Source of the DNA: Streptomyces cacaoi
Lineage (GTDB): Bacteria > Actinomycetota > Actinomycetes > Streptomycetales > Streptomycetaceae
Direction: 5' to 3'
NCBI RefSeq assembly: GCF_006539165.1
Contig: NZ_BJMM01000011.1
Span: 62,001 to 126,000 of the forward strand
Length of the DNA: 64,000 bases
This document shows positions 34,802 through 43,958 of this stretch, piece by piece. Both the position numbers and the translations under genes were made by a program. The notes under the pieces are model-generated. The model searched no databases. It saw only the letters and a list, made by a program, of their open reading frames with translations, and was not told the origin of the DNA. The stretch's first letter is position 1, and every line of letters begins with the position of its first letter.

Positions 34802-35536
34802 TCAGCCGTCCTCCCCCGCGAGCCGGGAGTACGCGGCCTCCGCCCGACGGCCCGGTGCCGTGTCCTCGGGAGCGTGGGCGAAGAACCCGCCGGTCGTCCC
34901 GGTGTAGACGAGGCTCCCGCGCCGCAGCACGGTGACGTGGTCGGCCTCTTCGGCAAGGTCGGAGACGTCGTGCGTGGACAGCAGCACCCGTACGCCGGCT
35001 TCCGTGACCTGTTGCAGCAGGTCACGGAACACACGCCGCTGATGCGGGTCCATGCCTGCCGTCGGCTCGTCCAGGAGCAGCACCTCCGCCCGGTGCACGA
35101 GTGCCGCGGCGACTCCGGCCCGGCGCAGCTGACCGCCGGAGAGCTTGGTGGTCCTGGTGCCTGCGTGTTCCGTCAGGCCCACACGGTCCAGTGCCTCGGC
35201 AGCCTGTTCCCAGGCATCCCGCCGTGACATCCCCTTGAGCCAGCCGCTGTAGGCGACCTGCTCACGTGCGGTCAGGCCCCGCATGGCCGTCACCGTCTGC
35301 GGCATCAGGGCGACCGCCCGGCGAAAGGCCTGGGAGGCCGCGGGCGTTCCGTCGTACGTCACCGTCCCCGAGCGGGGGCGGGTGACGGACGCCGCCAGAC
35401 GCAGCAGCGTCGACTTCCCCGCCCCGTTGGGCCCGAGCAGTACGGTCAGGCCGTTCGGCAGCTGGTAGCTGAAGTCGCGGAGCACCGGGGGCTGTCGGCG
35501 GTAGGCGAAGGTGCAGGCGGACAGTTCCAGGGTCAT
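34802..35536 (-). CDS. ABC transporter ATP-binding protein
   Basis: 244-aa ATPase. Walker A LLGPNGAGKST, Q-loop ALMPQTVTAMRGLTA, signature LSGGQLRRAGVAAAL, Walker B EVLLLDEPTAGMD, H-loop LLSTHDVSDLAEEAD. N-terminal strand CTFAYRRQPPVLRDFSYQLPNG is typical of lone ABC-2 ATPases. ATG 35536 overlaps the stop of the next membrane gene (ATGA). Downstream partner of two membrane proteins; together they look like a self-contained transporter of unknown cargo. Confidence 0.9.
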   Translation of the reverse strand: MTLELSACTFAYRRQPPVLRDFSYQLPNGLTVLLGPNGAGKSTLLRLAASVTRPRSGTVTYDGTPAASQAFRRAVALMPQTVTAMRGLTAREQVAYSGWLKGMSRRDAWEQAAEALDRVGLTEHAGTRTTKLSGGQLRRAGVAAALVHRAEVLLLDEPTAGMDPHQRRVFRDLLQQVTEAGVRVLLSTHDVSDLAEEADHVTVLRRGSLVYTGTTGGFFAHAPEDTAPGRRAEAAYSRLAGEDG

Positions 35537-36150
35537 ACGGATGTCCTTGACGAGCGGGCCAGTACGGAGAGTCCGGCTACGAACGCGAGCAGGGTGGCGG
35601 TGAGCGGGATCGGGGCGGCGGCGGAGTGGCCGACGACCGTCCAGACCGGCGGCGGCCCCGCGGACGGCAGACCGAAGAAGACGACCACGAACAGCCAGGC
35701 GGGAGCGGCCAGGACTGCGGCCTGCCCGGCCGGCGGGCGCAGGCACAGCACGATGCCCGCCAGGAACGCGGTGTCCCGTCCGGTCGCCACAGCTGCCGTG
35801 GAACCGGACAGCAGCGCGACGGCTGCCCCGACGCCCGACGCCACGGCGCACACCGCGACGGCCAGGGCGGTGTCTGCGACAGCTGTGGACCGCACCGCAC
35901 TCGCTTCGGCCTCCGGAAGGCGGTTGTCCAGGCACCACACCAGCGTGGCGACCACCGGGACGGGCGTGAACAGCAGCAGGGGCACGGGCACGGTTCCCGC
36001 GGCGGGGAAGGACAGCAGCGGAACGCTCGTGCCCGCGTGGGACAGCGTGACCAGTGCGGTGAAGGCCGCCAGCGCGGGCACAAGTGCCCACAGCCGACGG
36101 GCTTTTCCCCACCAGATGATTCCGGTCCCCCTCACCGTCCCGCTCCGCAT
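35533..36150 (-). CDS. Membrane protein, probable ABC permease partner
   Basis: 205-aa protein with about six hydrophobic segments (for example LWALVPALAAFTALVTL and AAPAWLFVVVFFGLPSAG). No family signature that I can name. The ATG at 36150 lies 19 bp inside the preceding gene, and the stop overlaps the ATPase start, so three genes are translated as a unit. Role as a permease half is inferred only from context. Confidence 0.75.
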   Translation of the reverse strand: MRSGTVRGTGIIWWGKARRLWALVPALAAFTALVTLSHAGTSVPLLSFPAAGTVPVPLLLFTPVPVVATLVWCLDNRLPEAEASAVRSTAVADTALAVAVCAVASGVGAAVALLSGSTAAVATGRDTAFLAGIVLCLRPPAGQAAVLAAPAWLFVVVFFGLPSAGPPPVWTVVGHSAAAPIPLTATLLAFVAGLSVLARSSRTSV

Positions 36151-37421
36151 GCGAGCCGCAGCTCGTGCCGGTACCACTCGGGCTGCGAGGCGGCAGGGAG
36201 CCTTCTGGCCGCGCGGAACTCGGCCTCTGCCCGGTCCTGCACGGCCGCTTCCTCCGGGTCGCCCTGGCGTCGGCGGTCCAGGTCGGCCCGGAGCTCGCGG
36301 TCCGTGCCGGTGACCCGGGCCGCCCACAGCTGTGCTGCCATCAGGTGCCGCCTGCCCGGACGGGCGCAGGGCGGGGTGACGGCTTCCATCGCGACGACGT
36401 AGCGAGGTTGTCCGGCGCGCACCCCGGCCGTGAGGGAGGGCCGCCACGTGTCCGGAGTGGAGGGCCGGAAGCCGGCGGCCCTGCCTTGTGTGACGTCGTC
36501 CTCGACGAGGCGCGGCGCGAGCCGGACGCCGGCCTCGTCGAAGTCCTTCAGGACGCGCCGCACCGCCTGGTCGGCCGGCCGGAGACCGCCGCCCAGTGCC
36601 CGCGGGACACACACCCGGGGCGCGCTTCCGGAACAGACCTCGGGCGCTTGATCGGCCAGCAGAGGCGGGTCGTAGCCCCAGGAGTGCGTCATGGCGTACG
36701 CGGACGTGGTCCCGGCTGCGGCGAGACAGACGACAAGTCCGGTACGCAGCACCGCGTGGGGAATCCGCACCCAGCAGAGGGCGAGCGCGGCCGCGATGCT
36801 TCCGGTCAGCAACAGATGCGGCAGGAGTGCCCGGTATGTGGCGGCCTCCCCGAACATCAGGTCCGTCAGGAAGGCGCCGGACACGTGCCGCGGCCATGCG
36901 GTCTCGAAGGAGACGGGGAAGGAGACGGCGACCCACACCACGATCGCCATCACCGGCGCGGCGACCACCTTCGGCAGAAGACGTCCGACGGCGAACCCGA
37001 TGACAGCGTGTGCCGCGCACAGCAGCAGGGCGAGCCATACGGGCCGCAGGCCCGTCTCCGTCGGCCGGACCCCGTGGTCGACCAGTGCCATGACCACGGG
37101 GACGAGTACGACGAGCCATCCGAGCAGGGTCACCGGCCAGAGCACCTCGGCGGCGACACGGAAGCGTGAGCGCGCGGGCGCGCGGTCACGCACCCCCCAC
37201 TCCTTCAGCCGCCCGCTCTCCCACGCCGCCAACGCCGAGGTCACGGCATAGGCAAGGGCGTACGAGTAGTACAGCGGCGCGGAGATGACGACGGCCGCGT
37301 CGTCGAGAACGGGAGGGGCGGGCCTGCTGGCACCGGTGAGGTAGTAGAGAACCGGTATGGCGAGGCTGAACGGTGCAGCCCACAGGGCGCTGCTGGAGCG
37401 CAGCCGGGAACGGAATCGCAC
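36132..37421 (-). CDS. Membrane protein with soluble C-terminal domain
   Basis: 429-aa protein: six or so membrane helices in the first 250 residues, then a roughly 170-residue outside domain with two Cys (EVCSGSAPRVCVP), ending in a helical PEEAAVQDRAEAEFRAARRL region. It resembles streptomycete proteins grouped as DUF7224, but I am not certain. The open frame starts at 37451; GTG 37421 is preferred because GGAGAA lies 4 nt before it. First gene of the ABC set; its 3' end overlaps the next gene by 19 bp. Confidence 0.7.
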   Translation of the reverse strand: MRFRSRLRSSSALWAAPFSLAIPVLYYLTGASRPAPPVLDDAAVVISAPLYYSYALAYAVTSALAAWESGRLKEWGVRDRAPARSRFRVAAEVLWPVTLLGWLVVLVPVVMALVDHGVRPTETGLRPVWLALLLCAAHAVIGFAVGRLLPKVVAAPVMAIVVWVAVSFPVSFETAWPRHVSGAFLTDLMFGEAATYRALLPHLLLTGSIAAALALCWVRIPHAVLRTGLVVCLAAAGTTSAYAMTHSWGYDPPLLADQAPEVCSGSAPRVCVPRALGGGLRPADQAVRRVLKDFDEAGVRLAPRLVEDDVTQGRAAGFRPSTPDTWRPSLTAGVRAGQPRYVVAMEAVTPPCARPGRRHLMAAQLWAARVTGTDRELRADLDRRRQGDPEEAAVQDRAEAEFRAARRLPAASQPEWYRHELRLACGAGR

Positions 37422-37481
37422 GCTCTTCTCCGGGCAGAGAGCAACTGGCATGGGGCGAGGCCGAGAACCTCGACTGTTGCC

Positions 37482-37907
37482 CTACTTCTTCGGGCGGATG
37501 CGCACCTGGTACACGTCCACCACCTTGGCTCCCTTGATCGAGCCGATTTGGAAGTAGTACTTGCCCTTGGGGAGTTTGTGCCACGTCCCGCGGCTGTAAC
37601 TGGCCGGGTTCGTGTTCCGGAAGCACTTCGTGAAGGTCTTGGTACCGCGGTGGGGGTCCGGTTGCCACGCCTTGTCCTGACGCATCTTGACCTGGACGCT
37701 CCGCGCACCGCGCGGCCCGCAGCCGATGAACGTGATCTGTGAGAACTGCGAGTCGTTCCAGCGCCGGGATTCCATGCCGGGAGAGAAGTTCCTGATCGTG
37801 GTGACGATGTCGGCGGCGTGCGCCGGCAGCGTCATGGCCACCGTCAATGAGGCGGTGGCCCCACATATGAAAGCCGATCTGCGCTTGTTTCTCGTGGTCC
37901 GCACCAT
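37482..37907 (-). CDS. Small secreted protein, unknown function
   Basis: 141-aa exported protein. ATG 37907 follows GAGGGG. Signal peptide RTTRNKRRSAFICGATASLTVAMTL... ends with an Ala-rich AHA-type cleavage site near residue 31. The mature part has two Cys (IGCGPRGA and FTKCFRN) likely disulfide-bonded, many Lys/Arg, and ends in VDVYQVRIRPKK, suggesting a compact beta-rich basic domain. Codon use is less GC-biased than in neighbouring genes. A good promoter, TTGATC-18-TACGGT, lies upstream. Confidence 0.7.
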   Translation of the reverse strand: MVRTTRNKRRSAFICGATASLTVAMTLPAHAADIVTTIRNFSPGMESRRWNDSQFSQITFIGCGPRGARSVQVKMRQDKAWQPDPHRGTKTFTKCFRNTNPASYSRGTWHKLPKGKYYFQIGSIKGAKVVDVYQVRIRPKK

Positions 37908-37968
37908 AGCCCCTCGTTGAAGGTTGGACTTCCGGATAAAAAGGGATGATCCCCCCGGATCGGCGATC

Positions 37969-37998
37969 ACCGTATACGGCATGACCAACCATGATCAA
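37969..37998 (-). promoter_or_regulatory. Promoter of the small secreted protein gene
   Basis: TTGATC (complement of 37993-37998) and TACGGT (complement of 37969-37974), 18 bp apart, give a 5' leader of about 55 nt. An overlapping CGTATACG palindrome lies at the -10. Confidence 0.6.
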
Positions 37999-38142
37999 CT
38001 CTGAGTTGACGAACATCTGCTCCCGAAGTCGGCCGGGGGCGCGGCCCCGAACGCGAGCAGATCCGAGCAACCCGGGACCGGTGAGGAAGCCGGGGAAAAC
38101 CCGTCGGCTGTGGGGGTGTGGGGTGCGGTATACGCTCGGCCG

Positions 38143-39645
<1,503 letters not shown>

Positions 39646-39905
39646 GCCGGGGCGGGCGGTTCCGGTCGGCCCCCTGCCCGGCGCTCCCGTCCCGCCCGGA
39701 GTGCGCCCCCGTCCCCGCCCGAGGAGCGACTCCCGTCCCACTCGGAGTGCGGTCGGCCCGGTATGCGGCGGGGAACGGCGGAGCCCTCCCCGGGCGGCGG
39801 CCGGATCCAGGTACGGGCCCACCACCGGTGGTTGCGGTGCAGGCGCGCGGGAGAGGGGCGGAGCAGGACGCTCGGTCCGGCGCTCCTGCCCTGCCCCGGG
39901 TGTGC

Positions 39906-40859
39906 TCAGCCCGGCAGCCCGCCGGCGAACGGCAGGGTCCGCCAGTGGTCGACGGCCGGGCGCAAGTAGTCCTCCAGGACCGGCAGTTGGGGTGCGAGGG
40001 TGAGGGTGGCGACGGCTCGCAGCATGCCGACGGCGTTCACGAAGCGGAGGACGTCCGGGTTCAGCGGGCGGATGCCGTGGCGGCGCGCCCCGCGGTCGTA
40101 GGCGGCTTCGAGTTCGGGTCCGAGCGCGGCCAGGTCCCACTCGACGGGCCCGTAGGTGACCAGTTCGAAGTCGGCGTAGCGGTCCCCGTCCACACCGGCG
40201 AAGATGTTCGCGGGCGGGGAGTCGCCGTGGACGGGCTGGAGGCCGACGCCCGGGAACGCCTCTTCGAAGGCGGCGCGGGAGCGCACGAGGGGCGCCAGGA
40301 CGCGCCATTCGCGCCGGGCACGGTCCACATCGGCCGGGGTGAGCAGGCCGGGGCTCTCGTCGAGCAGCGCGAGGCTGTCCTCGACGAACTCCGGTTCGGC
40401 AGCGGACAGGAACGACAGCGGGCCCGGATAGTCGCGCATCGCGGCGTGCAGCCCGGCGGTGCTTTCGGCGTTCGCCGCGTAGTCGGGCTCCCTGTCCCGG
40501 TCCTCCTCGACGTACTGCCAGAACGTCATCGAGAACCCGTCCCGCCGCACCGGCTCCCTCGGCACGAGCGGACTGGGCGGGAGGACGGGCGTGCCGCGGT
40601 CGGCGAGCCACTGTGCGACGTCCAGTTCCGTCCGCTGGCGGCTCGACTGCACGGCGGGGTCGGTGGAGCGCGGCAGGACGGTGGGGACGCGGGCCACGAC
40701 CGGTGCGGGCGCCAGGTGCACGACGACGGAGAACAGGTCGTGCAGCACCCTGGCGTCCGTCACGGTGAGCCCGAGCGCGCGGCCCGCTCCGACGGCCGCG
40801 TCGACGGCGGCGGAACGGCGGGCACGCTGCTGTGGCGGTACGGAGGCGGAATCGGTCAC
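39906..40859 (-). CDS. APH-fold phosphotransferase
   Basis: 317-aa protein of the aminoglycoside phosphotransferase/choline-kinase-like fold. LHDLFSVVVHLAPAPVVARVP covers the nucleotide-binding hairpin; VHGDSPPANIF is the catalytic loop with Asp and Asn; the metal-binding DWE-type motif is replaced by ADFELVTYGPVEWDLAAL. Streptomycete homologues with EWDLA often appear annotated only as phosphotransferase enzyme family. GTG 40859 is chosen because the upstream part of the frame is unsupported; no clear ribosome site. Drug resistance is possible but not shown; a methyltransferase for macrolide resistance lies 0.9 kb away. Confidence 0.8.
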   Translation of the reverse strand: MTDSASVPPQQRARRSAAVDAAVGAGRALGLTVTDARVLHDLFSVVVHLAPAPVVARVPTVLPRSTDPAVQSSRQRTELDVAQWLADRGTPVLPPSPLVPREPVRRDGFSMTFWQYVEEDRDREPDYAANAESTAGLHAAMRDYPGPLSFLSAAEPEFVEDSLALLDESPGLLTPADVDRARREWRVLAPLVRSRAAFEEAFPGVGLQPVHGDSPPANIFAGVDGDRYADFELVTYGPVEWDLAALGPELEAAYDRGARRHGIRPLNPDVLRFVNAVGMLRAVATLTLAPQLPVLEDYLRPAVDHWRTLPFAGGLPG

Positions 40860-41092
40860 GAGTCCGATCGTTCCACGGCCCACGGCAGCACAGGAAACCG
40901 TTTCCGGGCCGCGCCCGGAGCCGCTGTCCGACCGGGACGGGGGACCGCGCGGGCCGGGCCGTGTCGCCCGGACGGGTGAGCCGGGGCGGTGGGCCGTCCC
41001 CGGCGGTGGTCCCGTGGAGTGGGGCCCCGGGTGGACGGCGGCACCGCCCGGAGGCGGCTCCGGGCCCGGCGGGCGGCGGACCGGAGACCGGA

Positions 41093-41521
41093 ATGGAACC
41101 CCTGATCGCACTCGTCGTCGGATTCGTCGGCGCACTGCTGGCGGGCGTGGCCGGTGTGGACGCGCTGCACGGCTGGCAGGAGGCCCTGCGGGTGGGCCTC
41201 GCGCTGATGTTCGTCGTCACCGGCGTCTCACACTTCCATCCGGCGACCCGGGGCCAACTGGTCGCGATGGTGCCGCCCCGGATGCCCCGCCCCGGCCTCC
41301 TCGTCTCGGTCACGGGCGTACTCGAACTCGCGGGCGCGGCCGGGCTGTTGATCCCGGCGACGCAGCGGGCGGCGGCCCTGTGCCTGACCCTGCTGATGCT
41401 CGCGCTGTTCCCGGCGAACATCTCCGCGGCCCGCCGCCGCGTGGCACAGGGCGACCCGCTGGGCCCCCGCTCCCTGTTCCAGCTCCTCTACATCTCCGCG
41501 GCGGTGCTCACCCTCGTGTGA
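41093..41521 (+). CDS. DoxX-family membrane protein
   Basis: 142-aa protein with four hydrophobic helices in the DoxX/SURF4-like arrangement: LRVGLALMFVVTGVSHF in helix 2, MPRPGLLVSVTGVLELAGAAGLLIP, and ALCLTLLMLALFPANI. GGAGA precedes ATG 41093. Family members are linked to thiol/redox metabolism, but the function here is unknown. It converges on the Erm gene across a strong terminator. Confidence 0.85.
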   Translation: MEPLIALVVGFVGALLAGVAGVDALHGWQEALRVGLALMFVVTGVSHFHPATRGQLVAMVPPRMPRPGLLVSVTGVLELAGAAGLLIPATQRAAALCLTLLMLALFPANISAARRRVAQGDPLGPRSLFQLLYISAAVLTLV

Positions 41522-41668
41522 CCGCTCGGCACGCCCCTGCCGATTCCTTGTCCATCTGCCCGCGCCCGCGCCCGCGCCCGTGTCCGTGCCCGGTCCCGCC
41601 CGGTCGTGGCGCGGTGCGGTGCGCTCCGGAGCCTGCTGCGGTGCGCTCGGGGAGGGGCAGCGGGAGCG

Positions 41669-41698
41669 GCGGCCCCGCCGCGCTGTTGGCGGGGCCGC
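41669..41698. terminator. Bidirectional terminator between DoxX and erm genes
   Basis: GCGGCCCCGCC (41669-41679) and GGCGGGGCCGC (41688-41698) form a perfect 11-bp stem with an 8-nt loop, followed by CTCCCTTCC on the plus strand. Confidence 0.75.
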
Positions 41699-41804
41699 TC
41701 CCTTCCGTCCACACGCAGCCAGCAGCGCGGATACGGATGCCACGAGTCTCGCAGCGGCCACCGACATCGGCCCCGGGCGCACGCCCCCGGCTCGTGGCAC
41801 ACGC

Positions 41805-43088
41805 TCACCGCGCGCCCGGCCTCCCGGGGCCGGACACCAGGCGGTGCAGCGCGGCCCACTGGCCGGCGGTGAGCGAGCCCGGCAGGGCCGTCGGCCGTAT
41901 GCCCTGGTCACGGAGCCAGGAGCGGAGCGCCGTGCGGGGCGGACGGCGGGCCGCGCGCGCCACGATCTCCTCGACGCCCCGGCCGGGGCCGGTGAAGATC
42001 CGCCGGACGAACTCCTGGTACTCGGCGCGCTCGTCCGGCTCCAGGAGCGGCACCGGGCGCCGGGTCAGGGTGAACAGCCCGCCGTCGACGCCCGGTCGGG
42101 GCCGGAAGGCGGCAGCCGGTACCCGCTCGACGAGCCGGAAGGTGAACCACGGCCACCACTGCGCGGTCATCATCGTCGCCCCGCCGACCCCGGCCCGGCG
42201 CCGGGCGACCTCCCACTGGGTGAGCAGCACGGCGTCGGTCCAGCCGGGGGCACGCAGCAGCCGGCGCAGCACGGCCGTCGTCAGATGGAACGGGAGGTTG
42301 CCGACGACGACGTGCGGGGCGCGCGGCAGTGCGTAGCGGAGGAAGTCGGCGTGCACGACGGTCGTGGACGGTCCGGTCGTGCGCCGCAGCCGGGCCGCAC
42401 GGCGGCCGTCGATCTCGATCCCGGTGAGGGGGCGGCCGAGTTCTTCGAGGGGCAGCGTGAGGGCTCCGTCGCCGGTCCCGATCTCGAAGACGGGGCCGTG
42501 CGTCGCGGCGACGAGTCCGACGATCCGGCCGATGGTGTCCGGGTCGACGAGAAAGTTCTGGCCCGTCTCGTGCCGGCCGCCCGGCTGCGGGGGCGGCGGC
42601 CCGGCGGACGCGGGCCCGGGACGTTCGTCGCGAGGACCGCGGGAGGGCTGCGGACGCGAAGTGCGGTGTGTGCGCCGCGGGTTGTCACGACGGCCGGGGC
42701 TGCGGCCCGCCCGTCGCCCCTGCCCCGACTGCCCCTGCCGATCCGGCCGATGCCGCTGTTCTTGCCGCCCCGACTGCCCCTGCCGATCCTGCTGCCCCGG
42801 CTGTTCCGACCGCTCCGGCTGCCCCCGCTGCTGCCGTTCCTGCCGTTCCGGCCGGCCTTGCCGCCCCGGGCGTTCCTGCCGCTCCGGCTGACCCTGCTGC
42901 TTCTGCCGCTCCTGCGGCCCCGGGAGTTCCGGCCGTTCCGGCTGATCCTGCCGTTCCGGTCGGGTCCGTCGTTCCGGCCGGCCCCGCCGACCCCGTCGGT
43001 CGGGCAGCCGGTCGTCAGGGCTGTACCGGTTGTCGTCGCTGTACCTGTCGTTGTGGTTGTGCTTGTCGTGGTGAGAGTGCCTGGGCAC
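41805..43088 (-). CDS. erm: Erm-family 23S rRNA adenine N6-methyltransferase with long N-terminal extension
   Basis: Predicted to methylate A2058 of 23S rRNA and so confer resistance to macrolides, lincosamides and streptogramin B. The catalytic domain starts near residue 170: HETGQNFLVDPDTIGRIV, VFEIGTGDGALTLPLEELGRPLTGIEIDGRRA, HADFLRY, VVGNLPFHLTTAVLRRLL (the N-L-P-F catalytic motif), and QWEVARRRAGVGG. It resembles the streptomycete Erm(O)-like group. Before it is about 165 residues of Arg/Gln/Glu/Pro-rich low complexity with RQERQ/RPER repeats. No ATG or GTG occurs between GTG 43088 (GGAG 6 nt upstream) and the domain, so the extension is translated unless a rare CTG/TTG is used. A leader ORF and alternative hairpins upstream point to inducible attenuation. 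Confidence 0.9.
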   Translation of the reverse strand: MPRHSHHDKHNHNDRYSDDNRYSPDDRLPDRRGRRGRPERRTRPERQDQPERPELPGPQERQKQQGQPERQERPGRQGRPERQERQQRGQPERSEQPGQQDRQGQSGRQEQRHRPDRQGQSGQGRRAGRSPGRRDNPRRTHRTSRPQPSRGPRDERPGPASAGPPPPQPGGRHETGQNFLVDPDTIGRIVGLVAATHGPVFEIGTGDGALTLPLEELGRPLTGIEIDGRRAARLRRTTGPSTTVVHADFLRYALPRAPHVVVGNLPFHLTTAVLRRLLRAPGWTDAVLLTQWEVARRRAGVGGATMMTAQWWPWFTFRLVERVPAAAFRPRPGVDGGLFTLTRRPVPLLEPDERAEYQEFVRRIFTGPGRGVEEIVARAARRPPRTALRSWLRDQGIRPTALPGSLTAGQWAALHRLVSGPGRPGAR

Positions 43089-43099
43089 GAGAACTCCGC

Positions 43100-43189
43100 G
43101 GCTTCGTGGGAAGCCGGGCAGCACCAGCCGGCCGCCCGGCGCGGGACGCGCTGGAGCGGCGGAACGTCTCGGTGCGAGGGTCCGCCGCT
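43100..43189 (-). promoter_or_regulatory. Predicted attenuator hairpins before erm
   Basis: Three stems in the 100 nt between leader ORF and erm start, given in plus-strand coordinates. A: AGCGGCGGA 43155-43163 with 43181-43189, perfect 9 bp, including the leader stop codon. B: GCCGGGC 43113-43119 with GCCCGGC 43134-43140. C: GGCTTC 43100-43105 with GAAGCC 43110-43115, just before the erm ribosome site. B and C share 43113-43115 and cannot form together. A ribosome halted at the end of the leader would melt A and could reset the B/C choice. Confidence 0.7.
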
Positions 43190-43259
43190 AGGGGCGGCGC
43201 AGCCGGGTCATCGGCGCGCAGGCCGCACAGGCCGCGCAGGCCGCGAAGGAGGCACACAT
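43188..43259 (-). CDS. Leader peptide ORF upstream of erm (23 codons)
   Basis: ATG 43259 to TAG 43190-43188. The peptide begins MCASFAAC, has Cys at positions 2, 8, 11 and 14 spaced by Ala pairs, and ends MTRLRRP. Arg-Leu-Arg is the +X+ motif on which macrolide-bound ribosomes stall in ErmDL-type leaders. An internal ATG at 43211 would make the 7-residue MTRLRRP alone. No ribosome site precedes 43259; the -10 lies 8 nt away, so the mRNA probably starts at or next to this ATG. The leader role is inferred from position, motif and downstream stems. Confidence 0.72.
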   Translation of the reverse strand: MCASFAACAACAACAPMTRLRRP

Positions 43260-43267
43260 GGGGCGGA

Positions 43268-43296
43268 AGCCTAGACGGCGGGCGTCGGGTGGCCAA
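43268..43296 (-). promoter_or_regulatory. erm promoter
   Basis: TTGGCC (complement of 43291-43296), 17 bp, TAGGCT (complement of 43268-43273). GGGGAAACC lies a few bases upstream of the -35, where WhiB7-activated promoters carry a short A/T tract. WhiB7 control is a possibility, not a conclusion. Confidence 0.7.
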
Positions 43297-43324
43297 CCGG
43301 GTTTCCCCGGTCTCGCCGGTGCGG

Positions 43325-43414
43325 GCCCGGGCACGACGAAGGGCGCGGCCTGACGAAGTGCCCGGGCACGACGAAGGGCGCGGGCCGGGGGAAGACGGCG
43401 GCCGCGCCCTTCGT
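43325..43414. terminator. Direct repeat and hairpin, probable terminator of the secreted-protein gene
   Basis: A 24-bp segment at 43325-43348 recurs exactly at 43360-43383. The second copy's ACGAAGGGCGCGG (43371-43383) pairs with CCGCGCCCTTCGT (43402-43414), a 13-bp perfect stem. It lies beyond the stop of the minus-strand gene at 43533 and upstream of the erm promoter, so it would insulate erm from read-through. Confidence 0.65.
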
Positions 43415-43445
43415 GTCCGGGCTTCGCGCCCGTTCGGTGGTCTCT

Positions 43446-43541
43446 GCTCAGCTCATCCGGTGCTCAGCTCACCCGGAGCTCAGCTCACCCGGTGCTCAGC
43501 CCACTCGGCGCTCGGTGCACCCAGCGCTCGGCTCATTCGGC
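43446..43541. repeat. Six tandem 16-bp repeats entering the 3' end of a gene
   Basis: Units start at 43446, 43462, 43478, 43494, 43510 and 43526. The best copies read GCTCAGCTCACCCGG plus A or T; later ones drift. The last unit covers the final codons and stop (43533) of the small secreted-protein gene, so the repeats may have grown out of its 3' end. Confidence 0.85.
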
Positions 43542-43958
43542 GTCCGGGGAGACCTCGCCCGTGGCCGGGCCCGCGGTGTCCTGGGGCTCGGCGGGCCGGT
43601 CGCTGATCAGCGGGCGGGTGCTCATGGCCGTGGAGTGCAGCGGCCGGGCGGTGGCCTGCCGGGAGTCGGACGGCTGCCGGGCCTGCTTCAGCATTCCGGC
43701 GACCAGCCGGTCCACGGGCGAGCCCTGCTCCTCGGCGTCGACGGGGGCTCCGGTGGACCGCCCCGGCGCCTCCTGGCCCGTGCGGTCGGCCGCGTTCACC
43801 CGGTCGGCCAGTGAGTCGTCGGCGGGGCGGGGCCCGGGGGCCGTGGCGCCCTGGCGGTCGCCGTGGTCGTGGCCCGGGCAGGCGGCTGCCGTGCCGGCTC
43901 CGGCGAGGAGCGCGGTGGCGGCCAGCGCGGCGGCTGCGAGAGCGGTGCGCTTGCGCAT
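43533..43958 (-). CDS. Small secreted protein, low complexity
   Basis: 141-aa protein with signal peptide MRKRTALAAAALAATALLAG ending at AAA-CPGHDHGD. The mature part is polar, Ala/Pro/Asp/Arg-rich, with a single Cys at its start, no predicted membrane helix, and a short helical segment SPVDRLVAGMLKQAR. AAGG precedes ATG 43958. Function unknown. The N-terminal CPGHDHG might bind metal, or the Cys might be lipidated, but the residues before it (TAAA) do not make a good lipobox. Confidence 0.7.
   Translation of the reverse strand: MRKRTALAAAALAATALLAGAGTAAACPGHDHGDRQGATAPGPRPADDSLADRVNAADRTGQEAPGRSTGAPVDAEEQGSPVDRLVAGMLKQARQPSDSRQATARPLHSTAMSTRPLISDRPAEPQDTAGPATGEVSPDAE

Noticed and set aside
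42577..43088. Separate gene for the Arg/Gln-rich segment before the Erm domain
   Set aside because: The frame is continuous with the methyltransferase, there is no stop or internal ATG/GTG, and the only ribosome site is at 43088.
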